Notes: generated by a model not told the origin, from the sequence alone. Counted from the first letter of the stretch, positions 33,466 through 42,597 are shown. The stretch: 64,000 nucleotides of DNA from Actinacidiphila fildesensis (GCF_042652185.1 NZ_JBHSIX010000006.1), one strand, 5' to 3'. Program-made: numbers and translations.

Positions 33466-34356
33466 ATGCCGCCCGACCTGACCCTGGGCACCCCGCTCGT
33501 CCTGGACGGCGGGCTGTCCAACCAACTCGCCGCCCAGGGCTGTGATCTGTCCGACCCGCTCTGGTCGGCCCGGCTGCTGGCCGACGCGCCCGAGCAGATC
33601 GAGGCGGCGCACGCGGCCTATGTCCGGGCGGGTGCGCGGGTGCTCATCACCTCCAGCTACCAGGCGACCTACGAGGGCTTCGCCCGCCGGGGGACCGGTC
33701 GGGAGGAGGCGTCGGCGCTGCTGCGGCGCAGCGTCGAGCTGGCGCGGAGCGCCGCGGGCGGCCATACCGACGTGCTGGTGGCGGCGTCCGTCGGCCCGTA
33801 CGGGGCGATGCTGGCGGACGGCAGCGAGTACCGGGGGCGGTACGGGCTGAGCGTGCGGGAGCTGGAGCGCTTCCACCGGCCGCGGATCGAGGCGCTGGCC
33901 GAGGCAGGGCCCGATCTGTTCGCCCTGGAGACGGTGCCGGACACGGACGAGGCGGAGGCACTGCTGCGCGCGGTCGAGGGGATCGGGGTGCCGGTCTGGC
34001 TCTCGTACAGCATCGACGGCGACCTGACCCGCGCCGGGCAGCCGCTGGAAGCGGCCTTCGCACTGGCCGCCGGGCGGGACGATGTGGTGGCGGTCGGCGT
34101 CAACTGCTGCGCCCCGCGGGACGCCGACCACGCCGTGGCACTCGCCGCGGAGGTCTCCGGCAAGCCCGTCGTGGTTTATCCGAACAGCGGCGAGGAGTGG
34201 GACGCCCAGGCCCGGAAGTGGCAGGGCGAGGTGACCTTCGAGGCTTCCCGGGTCCGCGACTGGCGGTCCGCGGGAGCCCGGCTGATCGGCGGCTGCTGCC
34301 GGGTGGGGCCCGAGCAGATCGCCGCGCTGGCGGAGGTGATGCGCCACGAGGTGTGA
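33466..34356 (+). CDS. mmuM: Homocysteine S-methyltransferase
   Basis: A 296-residue enzyme that methylates homocysteine with S-methylmethionine or SAM. It shows the start LVLDGGLSNQLAAQG, TSSYQATYEGF, ETVPDTDEAEALL, and the three zinc cysteines in GVNCCAP and GGCCRVGP. ATG 33466 has AAGGAGCG eight bases upstream. It follows the repeat tract and precedes arcA by 145 bases. Confidence 0.92.
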   Translation: MPPDLTLGTPLVLDGGLSNQLAAQGCDLSDPLWSARLLADAPEQIEAAHAAYVRAGARVLITSSYQATYEGFARRGTGREEASALLRRSVELARSAAGGHTDVLVAASVGPYGAMLADGSEYRGRYGLSVRELERFHRPRIEALAEAGPDLFALETVPDTDEAEALLRAVEGIGVPVWLSYSIDGDLTRAGQPLEAAFALAAGRDDVVAVGVNCCAPRDADHAVALAAEVSGKPVVVYPNSGEEWDAQARKWQGEVTFEASRVRDWRSAGARLIGGCCRVGPEQIAALAEVMRHEV

Positions 34357-34501
34357 CACCCTGCCGGGCACGCGCCCGGTGCTCGCCGGACACCGGCAGG
34401 GCTACCGCCCTGCCACCGTGGATCCCGCCCCACACGTCCATCCGGTACCGGGGCGTGCGCCGGGCGTGCGAGGCGCCTGTGAGAGGGGAAGGACTGTGTC
34501 C

Positions 34502-35725
34502 ATGGGCTTTCACGTGGATTCCGAGGCCGGGCGGCTGCGCCGCGTCATCCTCCATCGACCCGACCTTGAACTGAAGCGGCTCACCCCGTCCAACAAGGAC
34601 GCGCTGCTCTTCGACGACCTGCTGTGGGTGCGCCGGGCGCGCGCGGAGCACGACGGCTTCGCGGATGTGCTGCGCGACCGCGGGGTCGAGGTCCATCTCT
34701 TCGGGGATCTGCTCCGGGAAGCGCTGGCGGTGCCGGAGGCGCGGGCGCTGGTGCTGGACCGGGTCTTCGACGAGAAGCAGTACGGGCCGCTGGCCACCGA
34801 TCATCTGCGCGCGTCGTTCGACGAGCTGTCCGTGCCCGACCTGGTCGAGGCGCTGGTCGGCGGGATGACCAAACGGGAGTTCCTCGAGCGGTTCGCCGAG
34901 CCGATCTCGGTGCTCTTCCACGCCATGCGCCTGGACGACTTCCTGCTGAACCCGCTGCCGAACCACATCTTCACCCGGGACACCTCCGCCTGGGTCTACG
35001 ACGGGGTCAGCATCAACGCGATGCGCTGGCCGGCCCGGCAGCGCGAGACCGTGCACTTCGAGGCGATCTACCAGCACCATCCGCTGTTCGCCGGCGGTGA
35101 CTTCCACATCTGGTCCGAGGGGCAGGCGGCATATCCGTCGACCATCGAGGGCGGTGACGTCCTGGTCATCGGCAATGGGGCGGTGCTCATCGGGATGAGC
35201 GAGAGAACCACCCCGCAGGCGGTGGAGATGCTCGCGCAGGGGCTGTTCGCGGCGGGTTCCGCCCGCACGATCGTGGCGCTGGACATGCCGAAGAAGCGGG
35301 CCTTCATGCATCTGGACACCGTGATGACCATGGTGGACGGCGACACCTTCACCAAGTACGCCGGGCTGGGGATGCTGCGCTCGTACTCGATCGAGCCCGG
35401 AGCGGGGGACCGGGACCTGAAGGTGACCGATCATCCGGCCGAGCACATGAACCGCGCGATCGCCGCGGCGCTGGGCCTGGACGACATCCAGGTGCTGACC
35501 GCGACGCAGGACGTGCACTCGGCGGAGCGCGAGCAGTGGGACGACGGATGCAACGTGCTCGCCGTCGAGCCGGGGGTGGTGGTGGCCTACGAGCGGAACG
35601 TCACGACCAACACCTTCCTGCGCAAGCGCGGTATCGAGGTGATCGAGATCCCGGGGAGCGAGCTGGGCCGGGGGCGCGGCGGCCCGCGCTGTATGAGCTG
35701 TCCCATCGAACGCGAGGCGGTCTAG
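34502..35725 (+). CDS. arcA: Arginine deiminase
   Basis: A 407-residue enzyme that converts arginine to citrulline and ammonia. Features: FHVDSEAGRLRRVILHRPD at the N-terminus, NPLPNHIFTRDTSAWV, EGGDVLVIGNGAVLIGMSERT, and the catalytic Cys397 in GGPRCMSCPIERE. ATG 34502 has GGAAGGA eight bases upstream; GTG 34496 in the same frame is the alternative. It is followed by the ornithine carbamoyltransferase gene, giving the first two steps of the ADI pathway. Confidence 0.95.
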   Translation: MGFHVDSEAGRLRRVILHRPDLELKRLTPSNKDALLFDDLLWVRRARAEHDGFADVLRDRGVEVHLFGDLLREALAVPEARALVLDRVFDEKQYGPLATDHLRASFDELSVPDLVEALVGGMTKREFLERFAEPISVLFHAMRLDDFLLNPLPNHIFTRDTSAWVYDGVSINAMRWPARQRETVHFEAIYQHHPLFAGGDFHIWSEGQAAYPSTIEGGDVLVIGNGAVLIGMSERTTPQAVEMLAQGLFAAGSARTIVALDMPKKRAFMHLDTVMTMVDGDTFTKYAGLGMLRSYSIEPGAGDRDLKVTDHPAEHMNRAIAAALGLDDIQVLTATQDVHSAEREQWDDGCNVLAVEPGVVVAYERNVTTNTFLRKRGIEVIEIPGSELGRGRGGPRCMSCPIEREAV

Positions 35726-35734
35726 GCACGGAAA

Positions 35735-35775
35735 AGCAGATCTGTATAAACATGTCATTGATCGTATAGACTTCC
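35735..35775 (+). promoter_or_regulatory. AT-rich promoter/operator between arcA and argF (possible ARG box)
   Basis: The 85-bp gap is unusually AT-rich for this genome (TCTGTATAAACATGTCATTG then ATCGTATAGAC). It holds TATAAA (35745-35750) and TATAGA (35765-35770), either of which could be a -10, and degenerate halves resembling ArgR boxes (TGTATAAAC, TTGATCGTAT). This suggests argF has its own regulated promoter. Confidence 0.45.
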
Positions 35776-35810
35776 AAGGTCCTCCCCTCTGCCGCTACCT
35801 AGGAGTCCCC

Positions 35811-36809
35811 ATGGCCATCGACCTCAAGGGTCGTCATTTCCTCAAGGAGCTGGACTTCAGCCCCGAGGAGTTCCGCCACCTGGTGGAGCTGGCGGCCGAG
35901 CTGAAGTCGGCCAAGCGGGCGGGGACCGAGGTCCGGCGGCTGGCCGGCAAGAACATCGCGCTGGTCTTCGAGAAGACCTCGACCAGGACCCGCTGTTCGT
36001 TCGAGGTCGCGGCCGCCGACCAGGGCGCGAGCACCACCTACCTCGACCCCTCCGGCTCGCAGATCGGGCACAAGGAGTCGGCCAAGGACACCGCGCGGGT
36101 GCTCGGGCGGATGTTCGACGGCATCGAGTACCGGGGCGCGGGACAGGCGATCGTCGAGGAACTCGCGCAGTACGCGGGTGTGCCGGTCTGGAACGGTCTC
36201 ACCGACGAGTGGCACCCGACCCAGATGCTCGCCGATGTGCTCACCATGTCCGAGCACACCGACAAGCCGCTCGGCGAGACCGCCTACGCCTACCTCGGCG
36301 ACGCCCGCTACAACATGGGCAACTCGCTGCTCATCACGGGCGCGCTGCTCGGTATGGACGTCCGGATCGTCGCGCCCCGGCAGCTGTGGCCGCAGGACTC
36401 GGTGGTCGCCGAGGCCCGCCGGCTGGCGGAGACCACCGGCGCGCGCGTCACCCTCACCGAGGACGTCGCTGAGGGCGTGCGCGGCGTGGACTACGTCCAC
36501 ACCGATGTGTGGGTGTCGATGGGGGAGCCCAAGGAGGTCTGGGACGAGCGGATCGAACTGCTCGGCCCGTACGCGGTGACCATGGACGTGCTCCGCGCCA
36601 CCGGCAACGCCGACGTGAAGTTCCTGCACTGCCTGCCGGCCTTCCACGACCTCGGGACGAAGATCGGCCAGGAGATCTACGAGCGGCACGGCCTGACCTC
36701 GCTCGAAGTCACCGACGAGGTCTTCGAGTCCGCGCACTCCGTCGTGTTCGACCAGGCGGAGAACCGGATGCACACCATCAAGGCGATCCTGGTGGCCACG
36801 CTGGCCTGA
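35811..36809 (+). CDS. argF: Ornithine carbamoyltransferase
   Basis: A 332-residue OTC. Carbamoyl-phosphate site STRTRCSFE, ornithine-binding site FLHCLPAFHD, and ENRMHTIKAIL at the C-terminus. Next to arcA it probably works in the catabolic direction (arcB: citrulline to ornithine plus carbamoyl phosphate), though argF/arcB cannot be separated by motif. ATG 35811 has AGGAG six bases upstream. No carbamate kinase gene (arcC) or arginine/ornithine antiporter is adjacent. Confidence 0.93.
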   Translation: MAIDLKGRHFLKELDFSPEEFRHLVELAAELKSAKRAGTEVRRLAGKNIALVFEKTSTRTRCSFEVAAADQGASTTYLDPSGSQIGHKESAKDTARVLGRMFDGIEYRGAGQAIVEELAQYAGVPVWNGLTDEWHPTQMLADVLTMSEHTDKPLGETAYAYLGDARYNMGNSLLITGALLGMDVRIVAPRQLWPQDSVVAEARRLAETTGARVTLTEDVAEGVRGVDYVHTDVWVSMGEPKEVWDERIELLGPYAVTMDVLRATGNADVKFLHCLPAFHDLGTKIGQEIYERHGLTSLEVTDEVFESAHSVVFDQAENRMHTIKAILVATLA

Positions 36810-36842
36810 CGGCGCGGCCCGGATCCCGGTGGTCCGCCCCGC

Positions 36843-36900
36843 CGCCCGCGCGGATCCCGGCGGCACCCGCTCGGGGCGCCCGCGCGGATCCAGCGGCACC
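36843..36900. repeat. Two 24-25-bp direct repeats after argF
   Basis: CGCCCGCGCGGATCCCGGCG... at 36843-36867 and a near copy at 36877-36900, nine bases apart, starting about 34 bases after the argF stop. Both share the CGCGCGGATCC core and end GCGGCACC. Confidence 0.75.
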
Positions 36901-36920
36901 GCCGCCGATATCTCGCAATC

Positions 36921-36950
36921 GTGACGGCGGTCACAGATGAGTGATAACTT
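36921..36950 (+). promoter_or_regulatory. Putative promoter of the enoyl-CoA hydratase operon
   Basis: GTGACG (36921-36926) and TAACTT (36945-36950) are separated by 18 bases, a fair match to the vegetative sigma consensus. It lies 48 bases before the start codon. A GTGAC-GGCG-GTCAC inverted repeat overlaps the -35 and could be an operator. Confidence 0.45.
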
Positions 36951-36998
36951 CGCTCTGCGGGCGTCCGCACCCCCTCCCCCCGCCAAGGAGGACGTGCC

Positions 36999-37826
36999 TT
37001 GAGTCCCTATCCGAGCTCAGCGAGCCCCACCGGCCAGTGGAAACACCTGCGGGTGGAGCGCGCCGGTGGCGTCGTCACCGTCACCCTCGACCGCCCCGAC
37101 AAGCTGAACGCCCTCACCTTCGGCTCCTATGCCGACCTCCGGGACCTGCTCGCCGAGCTGGCGCACGACGGGAAGACCCGGGTGCTGGTGCTGTCCGGTG
37201 CGGGCCGCGGTTTCTGCTCCGGTGGTGACGTGGACGAGATCATCGGCGCCACCCTCGGCATGGGCACAGGCGAGCTGCTCGGCTTCAACCGGATGACGGG
37301 CCAGGTCGTGCGGGCGATCCGCGAGGCACCGTTCCCCGTCATCGCCGCCGTGCACGGGATCGCGGCGGGCGCGGGTGCCGTGCTCGCCCTGGCCGCCGAC
37401 TTCCGGATCGTCGAGCCGACGGCCCGGTTCGCGTTCCTCTTCACCCGGGTCGGGCTCGCCGGGGCCGACATGGGGGCCGCGTACCTCCTGCCCCGCATGG
37501 TCGGGCTCGGCCACGCCACCCGGCTGCTGATGCTCGGCGAGACGGTCGGTGCCGAAGAGGCGGAGCGCATCGGGCTGGTCAGCCAGACGGCGGCCGAAGG
37601 AGAGGCCGACGCCGTGGCCGCCGCGCTGGCCGAACGGCTGGCCGCCGGCCCCTCGCTCGCCTACCAGCAGACCAAGGCGCTGCTCACCGCCGAGCTCGAC
37701 ATGCCGCTGGCGGCCGCCGTCGAAATGGACGCCGCCGCCCAGGCACTGCTCATGACCAGCGCCGACTACGCCGAATTCCACGCCGCGTTCACCGCGAAGC
37801 GCCCGCCCCGCTGGGAAGGGCGCTAG
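36999..37826 (+). CDS. Enoyl-CoA hydratase/isomerase
   Basis: A 275-residue crotonase-fold protein. The CoA-binding and oxyanion motifs are GRGFCSGGDVDEI and AAVHGIAAGAGAVLALAADF; the catalytic-region segment is FAFLFTRVGLAGADMGAAYL, with GADMG in place of the usual GxxPG. The start is TTG 36999 with AAGGAGGA seven to eight bases upstream. It is followed after two bases by the monooxygenase-reductase fusion, so it belongs to the same aromatic-CoA operon and could hydrate the ring-derived enoyl-CoA. Confidence 0.9.
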   Translation: MSPYPSSASPTGQWKHLRVERAGGVVTVTLDRPDKLNALTFGSYADLRDLLAELAHDGKTRVLVLSGAGRGFCSGGDVDEIIGATLGMGTGELLGFNRMTGQVVRAIREAPFPVIAAVHGIAAGAGAVLALAADFRIVEPTARFAFLFTRVGLAGADMGAAYLLPRMVGLGHATRLLMLGETVGAEEAERIGLVSQTAAEGEADAVAAALAERLAAGPSLAYQQTKALLTAELDMPLAAAVEMDAAAQALLMTSADYAEFHAAFTAKRPPRWEGR

Positions 37827-37828
37827 CC

Positions 37829-40090
37829 ATGCGGATCGCGGTCATCGGCGGCGGCCCCGGCGGCCTGTACGCGGCCGCCCTGCTCAAGCGCCTCGACCCC
37901 GCGCGCGACATCACCGTCTGGGAACGCGGCGCCCCCGACGACACCTTCGGCTTCGGCGTCGTCCTGTCCGACGAGACGCTCGGCGGCATCGAGCACGCGG
38001 ACCCGGTCGTCTTCCGCGCCCTGCAGGCGGAGTTCACCCGCTGGGACGACATCGACGTGCACTTCCGCGGCGAGGTGGTCACCTCCGGCGGGCACGGCTT
38101 CGCCGCCCTCGACCGGCGCCGGCTGCTGACGATCCTGCACCAGCGGTGCCGTGACCTCGGCGTCGAGCTGCGGCTGCGCGAGACCGGCCCCGCCGCCGTG
38201 GAGCTCGCCGCGACCCACGACCTCGTCATCGCCGCCGACGGTGCCAACAGCACCACCCGCGCCTCGCACGCCGATGTCTTCCGGCCGCGGTTCACCGGCC
38301 ACCGCTGCCGCTACATCTGGCTCGGCAGCGACCTCCCCCTGAACGCCTTCCGATTCGAGATCGCCGAGACCGAGTACGGCGTCATGCAGGGGCACGCGTA
38401 TCCGTACCGCGAGGGCGCCAGCACGTTCATCGTCGAGATGCGGGAGGACGTCTGGCTGCGCGCGGGGTTCGACCGGCTCGACGAGGCGGAGTCGATCGCC
38501 CGCTGCGAGAAGCTCTTCGCCGGCTGCCTGGACGGCCACGCGCTGCACGGCAACCGCTCGCGCTGGGGCGCGTTCACCACCGTCGTCAACGAGCGGTGGT
38601 GGCATGAGCGGACCGTACTGATCGGCGACGCCGCCCACACCGCGCACTTCTCCATCGGCTCAGGCACCAAACTCGCCATGGAGGACGCGCTCGCGCTCGC
38701 CGCCTGCCTGCAGGAGCAGCCGGACGTGCCGGCCGCGCTGACGGCGTACGAAACCGAGCGCAGACCCGTCGTCGAAAGCACCCAGCGCGCGGCCCGCGCC
38801 AGCCTCGAATGGTTCGAGCAGGTCGCGCAGTACACCGGACAGCCGCCGCTGCAGTTCGCCTTCAACCTCCTCACCCGCAGCCGCCGCGTCACCCATGACA
38901 ATCTGCGGCTGCGCGACCGGGGCTTCACCGACGCCGTGGAACGGGACTTCGGCACCGAACCCGCAACCCCGCCGATGTTCACCCCCTTCCGGCTCGGCGC
39001 ACTGACCCTGCGCAACCGCGTCGTCGTCTCGCCGATGGACCTGTACTCGGCCGTGGACGGCACCCCTGGCGACTTCCACCTCGTGCACCTCGGCGCGCGG
39101 GCACTCGGCGGCGCCGGCCTCGTCATGACCGAGATGGTGTGCGTCAGCCCGAACGGCCGCATCACCCCCGGCTGCGCCGGCCTGTACACCGACGAGCACG
39201 AGACGGCCTGGCGGCGCGTCACCGACTTCGCCCACACGCAGTCGTCCGCCGCCATCGGCCTGCAACTCGGCCACAGCGGGCGCAAGGGCTCCACCCGCCT
39301 CATGTGGGAGGGCATGGACGAACCGCTCCCGGACGGGAACTGGCCGCTCGTCGCCCCCTCCCCGCTGTCCTACCGGCCGGGCGTCAACCAGGTGCCGGGC
39401 GAGCTCGACTCGGCCGGTCTCGCCGCCGTCCGAGAGGAGTTCACGGCGGCCGCCGCGCGCGGCGCCCGCGCCGGCTTCGACCTGCTGGAACTGCACTGCG
39501 CGCACGGCTATCTGCTTTCGTCCTTCCTCTCCCCGCTCACCAACCACCGCACCGACGCCTACGGCGGCGACCTCGACGGGCGGCTCCGCTACCCGCTGGA
39601 GGTCTTCGACGCGGTCCGGGCCGTCTGGCCGCAGGACCGCCCGATGACCGTCCGTATCTCCGCGACCGACTGGGCGCCGGGCGGCACCACCGAGGACGAC
39701 GCCGTCGCCATCGCCCGCGCCTTCGCGGCCCACGGAGCCGACGCCATCGACGTCTCCACCGGCCAGGTCGTCGCCGACGAGCGCCCTCGGTACGGCCGCT
39801 CGTACCAGACCCCGTTCGCCGACCGCATCCGCAACGAGCTCGGCGTCCCCGTCATCACCGTCGGCGCCATCTCCTCCTGGGACGACGTCAACTCCCTCCT
39901 CCTGGCCGGCCGCACCGACCTCTGCGCGCTGGCCCGCCCCCACCTCTACGACCCGAACTGGACCCTGCACGCCGCAGCCGAACAGAACTACCGCGGCCCG
40001 GCCGCCCCCTGGCCGCAGCAGTACGCGGCAGGCAGCCGCCGCCCCCCGAGCGGCCGCACGGACGCCCCGAAGCCCCGGCTCACGCTCTAG
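37829..40090 (+). CDS. Fused FAD monooxygenase and OYE-like reductase (2-aminobenzoyl-CoA monooxygenase/reductase or salicylyl-CoA 5-hydroxylase type)
   Basis: A 753-residue two-domain protein. Residues 1-375 form a flavoprotein hydroxylase: IAVIGGGPGGLYAAAL (FAD Rossmann), AADGANSTTR (DG motif) and TVLIGDAAHTAHFSIGSGTK (GD motif). Residues 385-740 form an old-yellow-enzyme reductase: FTPFRLGALTLRNRVVVSPM, GLQLGHSGRKGS, ELHCAHGYLLSSFLSP and TDAYGGDLDGRLRYPLEV. The same architecture occurs in 2-aminobenzoyl-CoA monooxygenase/reductase, which hydroxylates and then reduces the CoA-activated ring; annotation pipelines often call it bifunctional salicylyl-CoA 5-hydroxylase. Start ATG 37829, two bases after the hydratase stop. 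The nearby aminobenzoate-type ligase and RidA favour the aminobenzoyl reading. Confidence 0.88.
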   Translation: MRIAVIGGGPGGLYAAALLKRLDPARDITVWERGAPDDTFGFGVVLSDETLGGIEHADPVVFRALQAEFTRWDDIDVHFRGEVVTSGGHGFAALDRRRLLTILHQRCRDLGVELRLRETGPAAVELAATHDLVIAADGANSTTRASHADVFRPRFTGHRCRYIWLGSDLPLNAFRFEIAETEYGVMQGHAYPYREGASTFIVEMREDVWLRAGFDRLDEAESIARCEKLFAGCLDGHALHGNRSRWGAFTTVVNERWWHERTVLIGDAAHTAHFSIGSGTKLAMEDALALAACLQEQPDVPAALTAYETERRPVVESTQRAARASLEWFEQVAQYTGQPPLQFAFNLLTRSRRVTHDNLRLRDRGFTDAVERDFGTEPATPPMFTPFRLGALTLRNRVVVSPMDLYSAVDGTPGDFHLVHLGARALGGAGLVMTEMVCVSPNGRITPGCAGLYTDEHETAWRRVTDFAHTQSSAAIGLQLGHSGRKGSTRLMWEGMDEPLPDGNWPLVAPSPLSYRPGVNQVPGELDSAGLAAVREEFTAAAARGARAGFDLLELHCAHGYLLSSFLSPLTNHRTDAYGGDLDGRLRYPLEVFDAVRAVWPQDRPMTVRISATDWAPGGTTEDDAVAIARAFAAHGADAIDVSTGQVVADERPRYGRSYQTPFADRIRNELGVPVITVGAISSWDDVNSLLLAGRTDLCALARPHLYDPNWTLHAAAEQNYRGPAAPWPQQYAAGSRRPPSGRTDAPKPRLTL

Positions 40091-40092
40091 CC

Positions 40093-40146
40093 GCATCAGC
40101 CGAGGCTCACACGCCAGGTGCATCAGCCGCCCCTCACACTCCAGGT
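40093..40146. repeat. 27-bp imperfect tandem duplication after a stop codon
   Basis: Two 27-base copies (40093-40119 and 40120-40146), 23 of 27 identical, both starting GCATCAGCCG and ending CCAGGT. The array starts two bases after the stop of the monooxygenase fusion. Confidence 0.85.
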
Positions 40147-40310
40147 GCGTTGATCAACGAGCGGTGCGGACGGACCACCGCAGGAGGCCGGGCCCCGGGG
40201 CCGTACGGGTGGACTTGCCGGGTGGTGACCGTGGGCGCGGGGTCCCGGCCGGTGCGATAAGTCATCTTGGCCTCGCAGGGTCCCCTCACCTCTGGAAGAG
40301 GCATCCCGCC

Positions 40311-41522
40311 ATGCGTCGTGCCCCCACCCGCCGACTCGCCACCGCCCTCCTCGCCCTCTCCACCCTGGTCCCGCTCACCCTGACGTCGTCCGCGGCCCAG
40401 GCCGCCCCGCCCACGGCCGCGGTCACCGCCGTCGACCCGTCTGCCTACGACTGCCCGCCGCAAGGCCTGGACCCCAAGCTCGTGGCCCGCCTCAACAAGG
40501 CGATCGAGGACGTGCGCAAGGAGGCCCGCGTCCCCGGCGTGACCGTCGGTCTGTGGCTGCCCGGCCGTGGCAGCTACATCCGGTCGACGGGGGTGGCCGA
40601 CAAGGCGACCGGCGCGCCGATGAAGCCCGATCTCAACATGCGGATCGGCAGCGAGACCAAGACCTTCACCGCCACGGCCGTCCTGGAGCTGGTCGACCAG
40701 GGGCTGGTCAAACTGGACAAGCCGATCTCCACCTACCTCCACGGCGTGCCCGACGGCGAGCACATCACCGTCCGCCAGATGCTGGAGATGCGCAGCGGCC
40801 TGTTCTCGTACAGCGCCGACCCGGACTTCGCCCGGGCGCTGTTCAGCGACCCGACCCGGCAGTTCACCCCGAAGGAACTGCTGGCCTACGCCTTCAGCAA
40901 CCCGAACGTCTTCCCCCCGGGTACGGAGTTCCAGTACTCCAACACCAACTACATCCTGCTCGGTCTGCTCGTGGAGAAGCTCGGCAGGATGCCGCTCGCC
41001 GAGTTCATCCAGAAGCGCGTCACCGGGCCGGCCCACCTGAACCACACGTTCCTCCCGAAGGGCGCCGAGTTCCCGTCGCCGCACGCGCACGGGTACACGA
41101 ACCAGACGCTGACCGGTGATGTCGAGGACGCGACGAACTGGAACCCGAGCTGGGGGTGGGCGGCCGGCTCGATCATCTCCGACCTGCACGACCTGCACCA
41201 CTGGGCGAAGGTGGTCGCCACCGGCACGCTGCTCACCCCGGCCACCCAGGCGCAGCGGGAGAAGTTCATCCCGGTACCCGGGTTCGACGGTGCCGCGTAC
41301 GGCCTGGGCCTCTTCAACACCCATGGCTGGATCGGGCACAACGGCTCGCTGCCGGGCTACGAGAGCGTGACGATGTACCTGCCGAAGCAGGACGCCACCA
41401 TGGTGATCCTGCTCAACACCGACATCCTGCACGACGGCTTCGAGCCGAGCACGCTCTTCGCGAAGGCGATCACCTCGATCATCACCCCGAAGAACGTCTA
41501 CGAGCTCCCGGCCGAGGGCTGA
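40311..41522 (+). CDS. Secreted serine hydrolase (class C beta-lactamase/DD-peptidase family)
   Basis: A 403-residue secreted protein. The signal peptide is RRLATALLALSTLVPLTLTS with AAQA cleavage context. Motifs: SxxK as GSETKTF (Ser114, Lys117), YxN as QYSNTNY, and HNGSLPGY in place of the KTG triad. It resembles Streptomyces D-alanyl-D-alanine carboxypeptidases and esterase-like members. ATG 40311; a GGAAGAGG site lies about 10 bases upstream. It is not obviously tied to the aromatic pathway around it. A long 220-bp upstream region carries the tandem repeat. Confidence 0.9.
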   Translation: MRRAPTRRLATALLALSTLVPLTLTSSAAQAAPPTAAVTAVDPSAYDCPPQGLDPKLVARLNKAIEDVRKEARVPGVTVGLWLPGRGSYIRSTGVADKATGAPMKPDLNMRIGSETKTFTATAVLELVDQGLVKLDKPISTYLHGVPDGEHITVRQMLEMRSGLFSYSADPDFARALFSDPTRQFTPKELLAYAFSNPNVFPPGTEFQYSNTNYILLGLLVEKLGRMPLAEFIQKRVTGPAHLNHTFLPKGAEFPSPHAHGYTNQTLTGDVEDATNWNPSWGWAAGSIISDLHDLHHWAKVVATGTLLTPATQAQREKFIPVPGFDGAAYGLGLFNTHGWIGHNGSLPGYESVTMYLPKQDATMVILLNTDILHDGFEPSTLFAKAITSIITPKNVYELPAEG

Positions 41523-41548
41523 CCGCGCCGCACTCTCCGCAGTCATGA

Positions 41549-41591
41549 CCGAGCGCGGTACCCGGCCTCCCCGGCCGGGTACCGCGCTCGG
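41549..41591. terminator. Strong hairpin terminator (19-bp perfect stem)
   Basis: CCGAGCGCGGTACCCGGCC (41549-41567) and its exact complement (41573-41591) around a 5-nt loop TCCCC. It lies between the convergent serine hydrolase and SnoaL-like genes. Confidence 0.9.
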
Positions 41592-41612
41592 CCCGCGAAC
41601 GTCACCCGGCCG

Positions 41613-42011
41613 TCACTCGGTCACGGTGTCGCCGTGCCGATGGGCCACCCGCCACTCGCCGTCCTCGCGGCGGTACACCTGGGTGGCACGCAACGTGTAG
41701 GTGCGCGGCTGTCCGTCGACGGAGGCGGACGTGTGCTCGAGACCCGCCGTGTAGGCCATGTCGCCCAGAACGTCGTACGCCTGCAGCTCGAACACGTACG
41801 AAGTGCAGTCGGAGAAGCTTTTCCCGAGGGAGCTGAAGAGCTGGTCGATCTCCTGCTGACCGTTGGCATTGCGCCACGCCCCCAGGACGCTGACGGGCTC
41901 GTTGCGTGACCAGAGCGCCCGGCGGGGAGCCGGATCGCCGTTGTGCAGCGCACGTTCCGCCTCGTACAGGTCGGTCTTCACCCACGCCAGGAAATCGTCG
42001 CGGTCGCTCAT
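41613..42011 (-). CDS. SnoaL-like / NTF2-fold protein
   Basis: A 132-residue small alpha+beta barrel protein. Typical features are the N-terminal DFLAWVKTDLYEAERALHNGD helix, RNEPVSVLGAW, and the end strand TLRATQVYRREDGEWRVAHRHGD, as in DUF4440/SnoaL-like stress or cyclase-like proteins. ATG 42011 has GAAGG two bases upstream. Function cannot be assigned. Confidence 0.82.
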   Translation of the reverse strand: MSDRDDFLAWVKTDLYEAERALHNGDPAPRRALWSRNEPVSVLGAWRNANGQQEIDQLFSSLGKSFSDCTSYVFELQAYDVLGDMAYTAGLEHTSASVDGQPRTYTLRATQVYRREDGEWRVAHRHGDTVTE

Positions 42012-42118
42012 GCCTTCATCATGCACCCGTCGATGAGGGGTGGCACGGTCAGCCATCGGCGCTGCGCACGGCATGGATACGCCGACGGCGCCGACATCAC
42101 CTGCCCCGGCACCCGCGC

Positions 42119-42553
42119 TCAGGCCGGTATCCAGTGCGGCCACCACGGAGGGACGTTGTCCGCGGGGCAGAGCCCGGGGTTGGGTACCCCGGCGACCGCT
42201 CCGAACCACGTGAAGTCGGCCCAGACGAGCAGCGCGAGCGCCGTGCAGAGCAGCAAGGGCGGCACGGTCAGCCGGACGGCCAGGGGCGCGGAGAGGGTGA
42301 TGCGCACCGCCAGGGCGAAGGTGCCGAGCGCGGTCGCGACGGCCGCGATCAGGATCGCCGGGGTGTGGACGAACAGCCGCAGGAGGTCGGGACCCGGGCC
42401 CGTCCCGGCATGGCACGAGACCGGGGCCAGCAGGACCAGGTAGGCGGCGAGAAAGCCGGCGAGCGCACCGTGGATTCCCGCGAGTGCCCAGGCGGCCATG
42501 CGGTGGCGGGAGCCGAAGGGCGTGAACCTGCCGGGTGGTGAAGGTGTCCGCAT
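42119..42553 (-). CDS. Small hypothetical membrane protein
   Basis: About 144 residues with three to four hydrophobic segments: AAWALAGIHGALAGFLAAYL, IAAVATALGTFALAV and VPPLLLCTALALLVWADF. Ends in a Pro/Trp-rich PADNVPPWWPHWIPA. Not recognised. The start is unclear: ATG 42553 or ATG 42499 (127 codons including stop), neither with a good ribosome site. It lies between the SnoaL-like and PaaX genes on the same strand. Confidence 0.55.
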   Translation of the reverse strand: MRTPSPPGRFTPFGSRHRMAAWALAGIHGALAGFLAAYLVLLAPVSCHAGTGPGPDLLRLFVHTPAILIAAVATALGTFALAVRITLSAPLAVRLTVPPLLLCTALALLVWADFTWFGAVAGVPNPGLCPADNVPPWWPHWIPA

Positions 42554-42597
42554 GGGGCGGGAGACGGTGTGCGGTACCCGACGGTTCCCCGGCCCGC

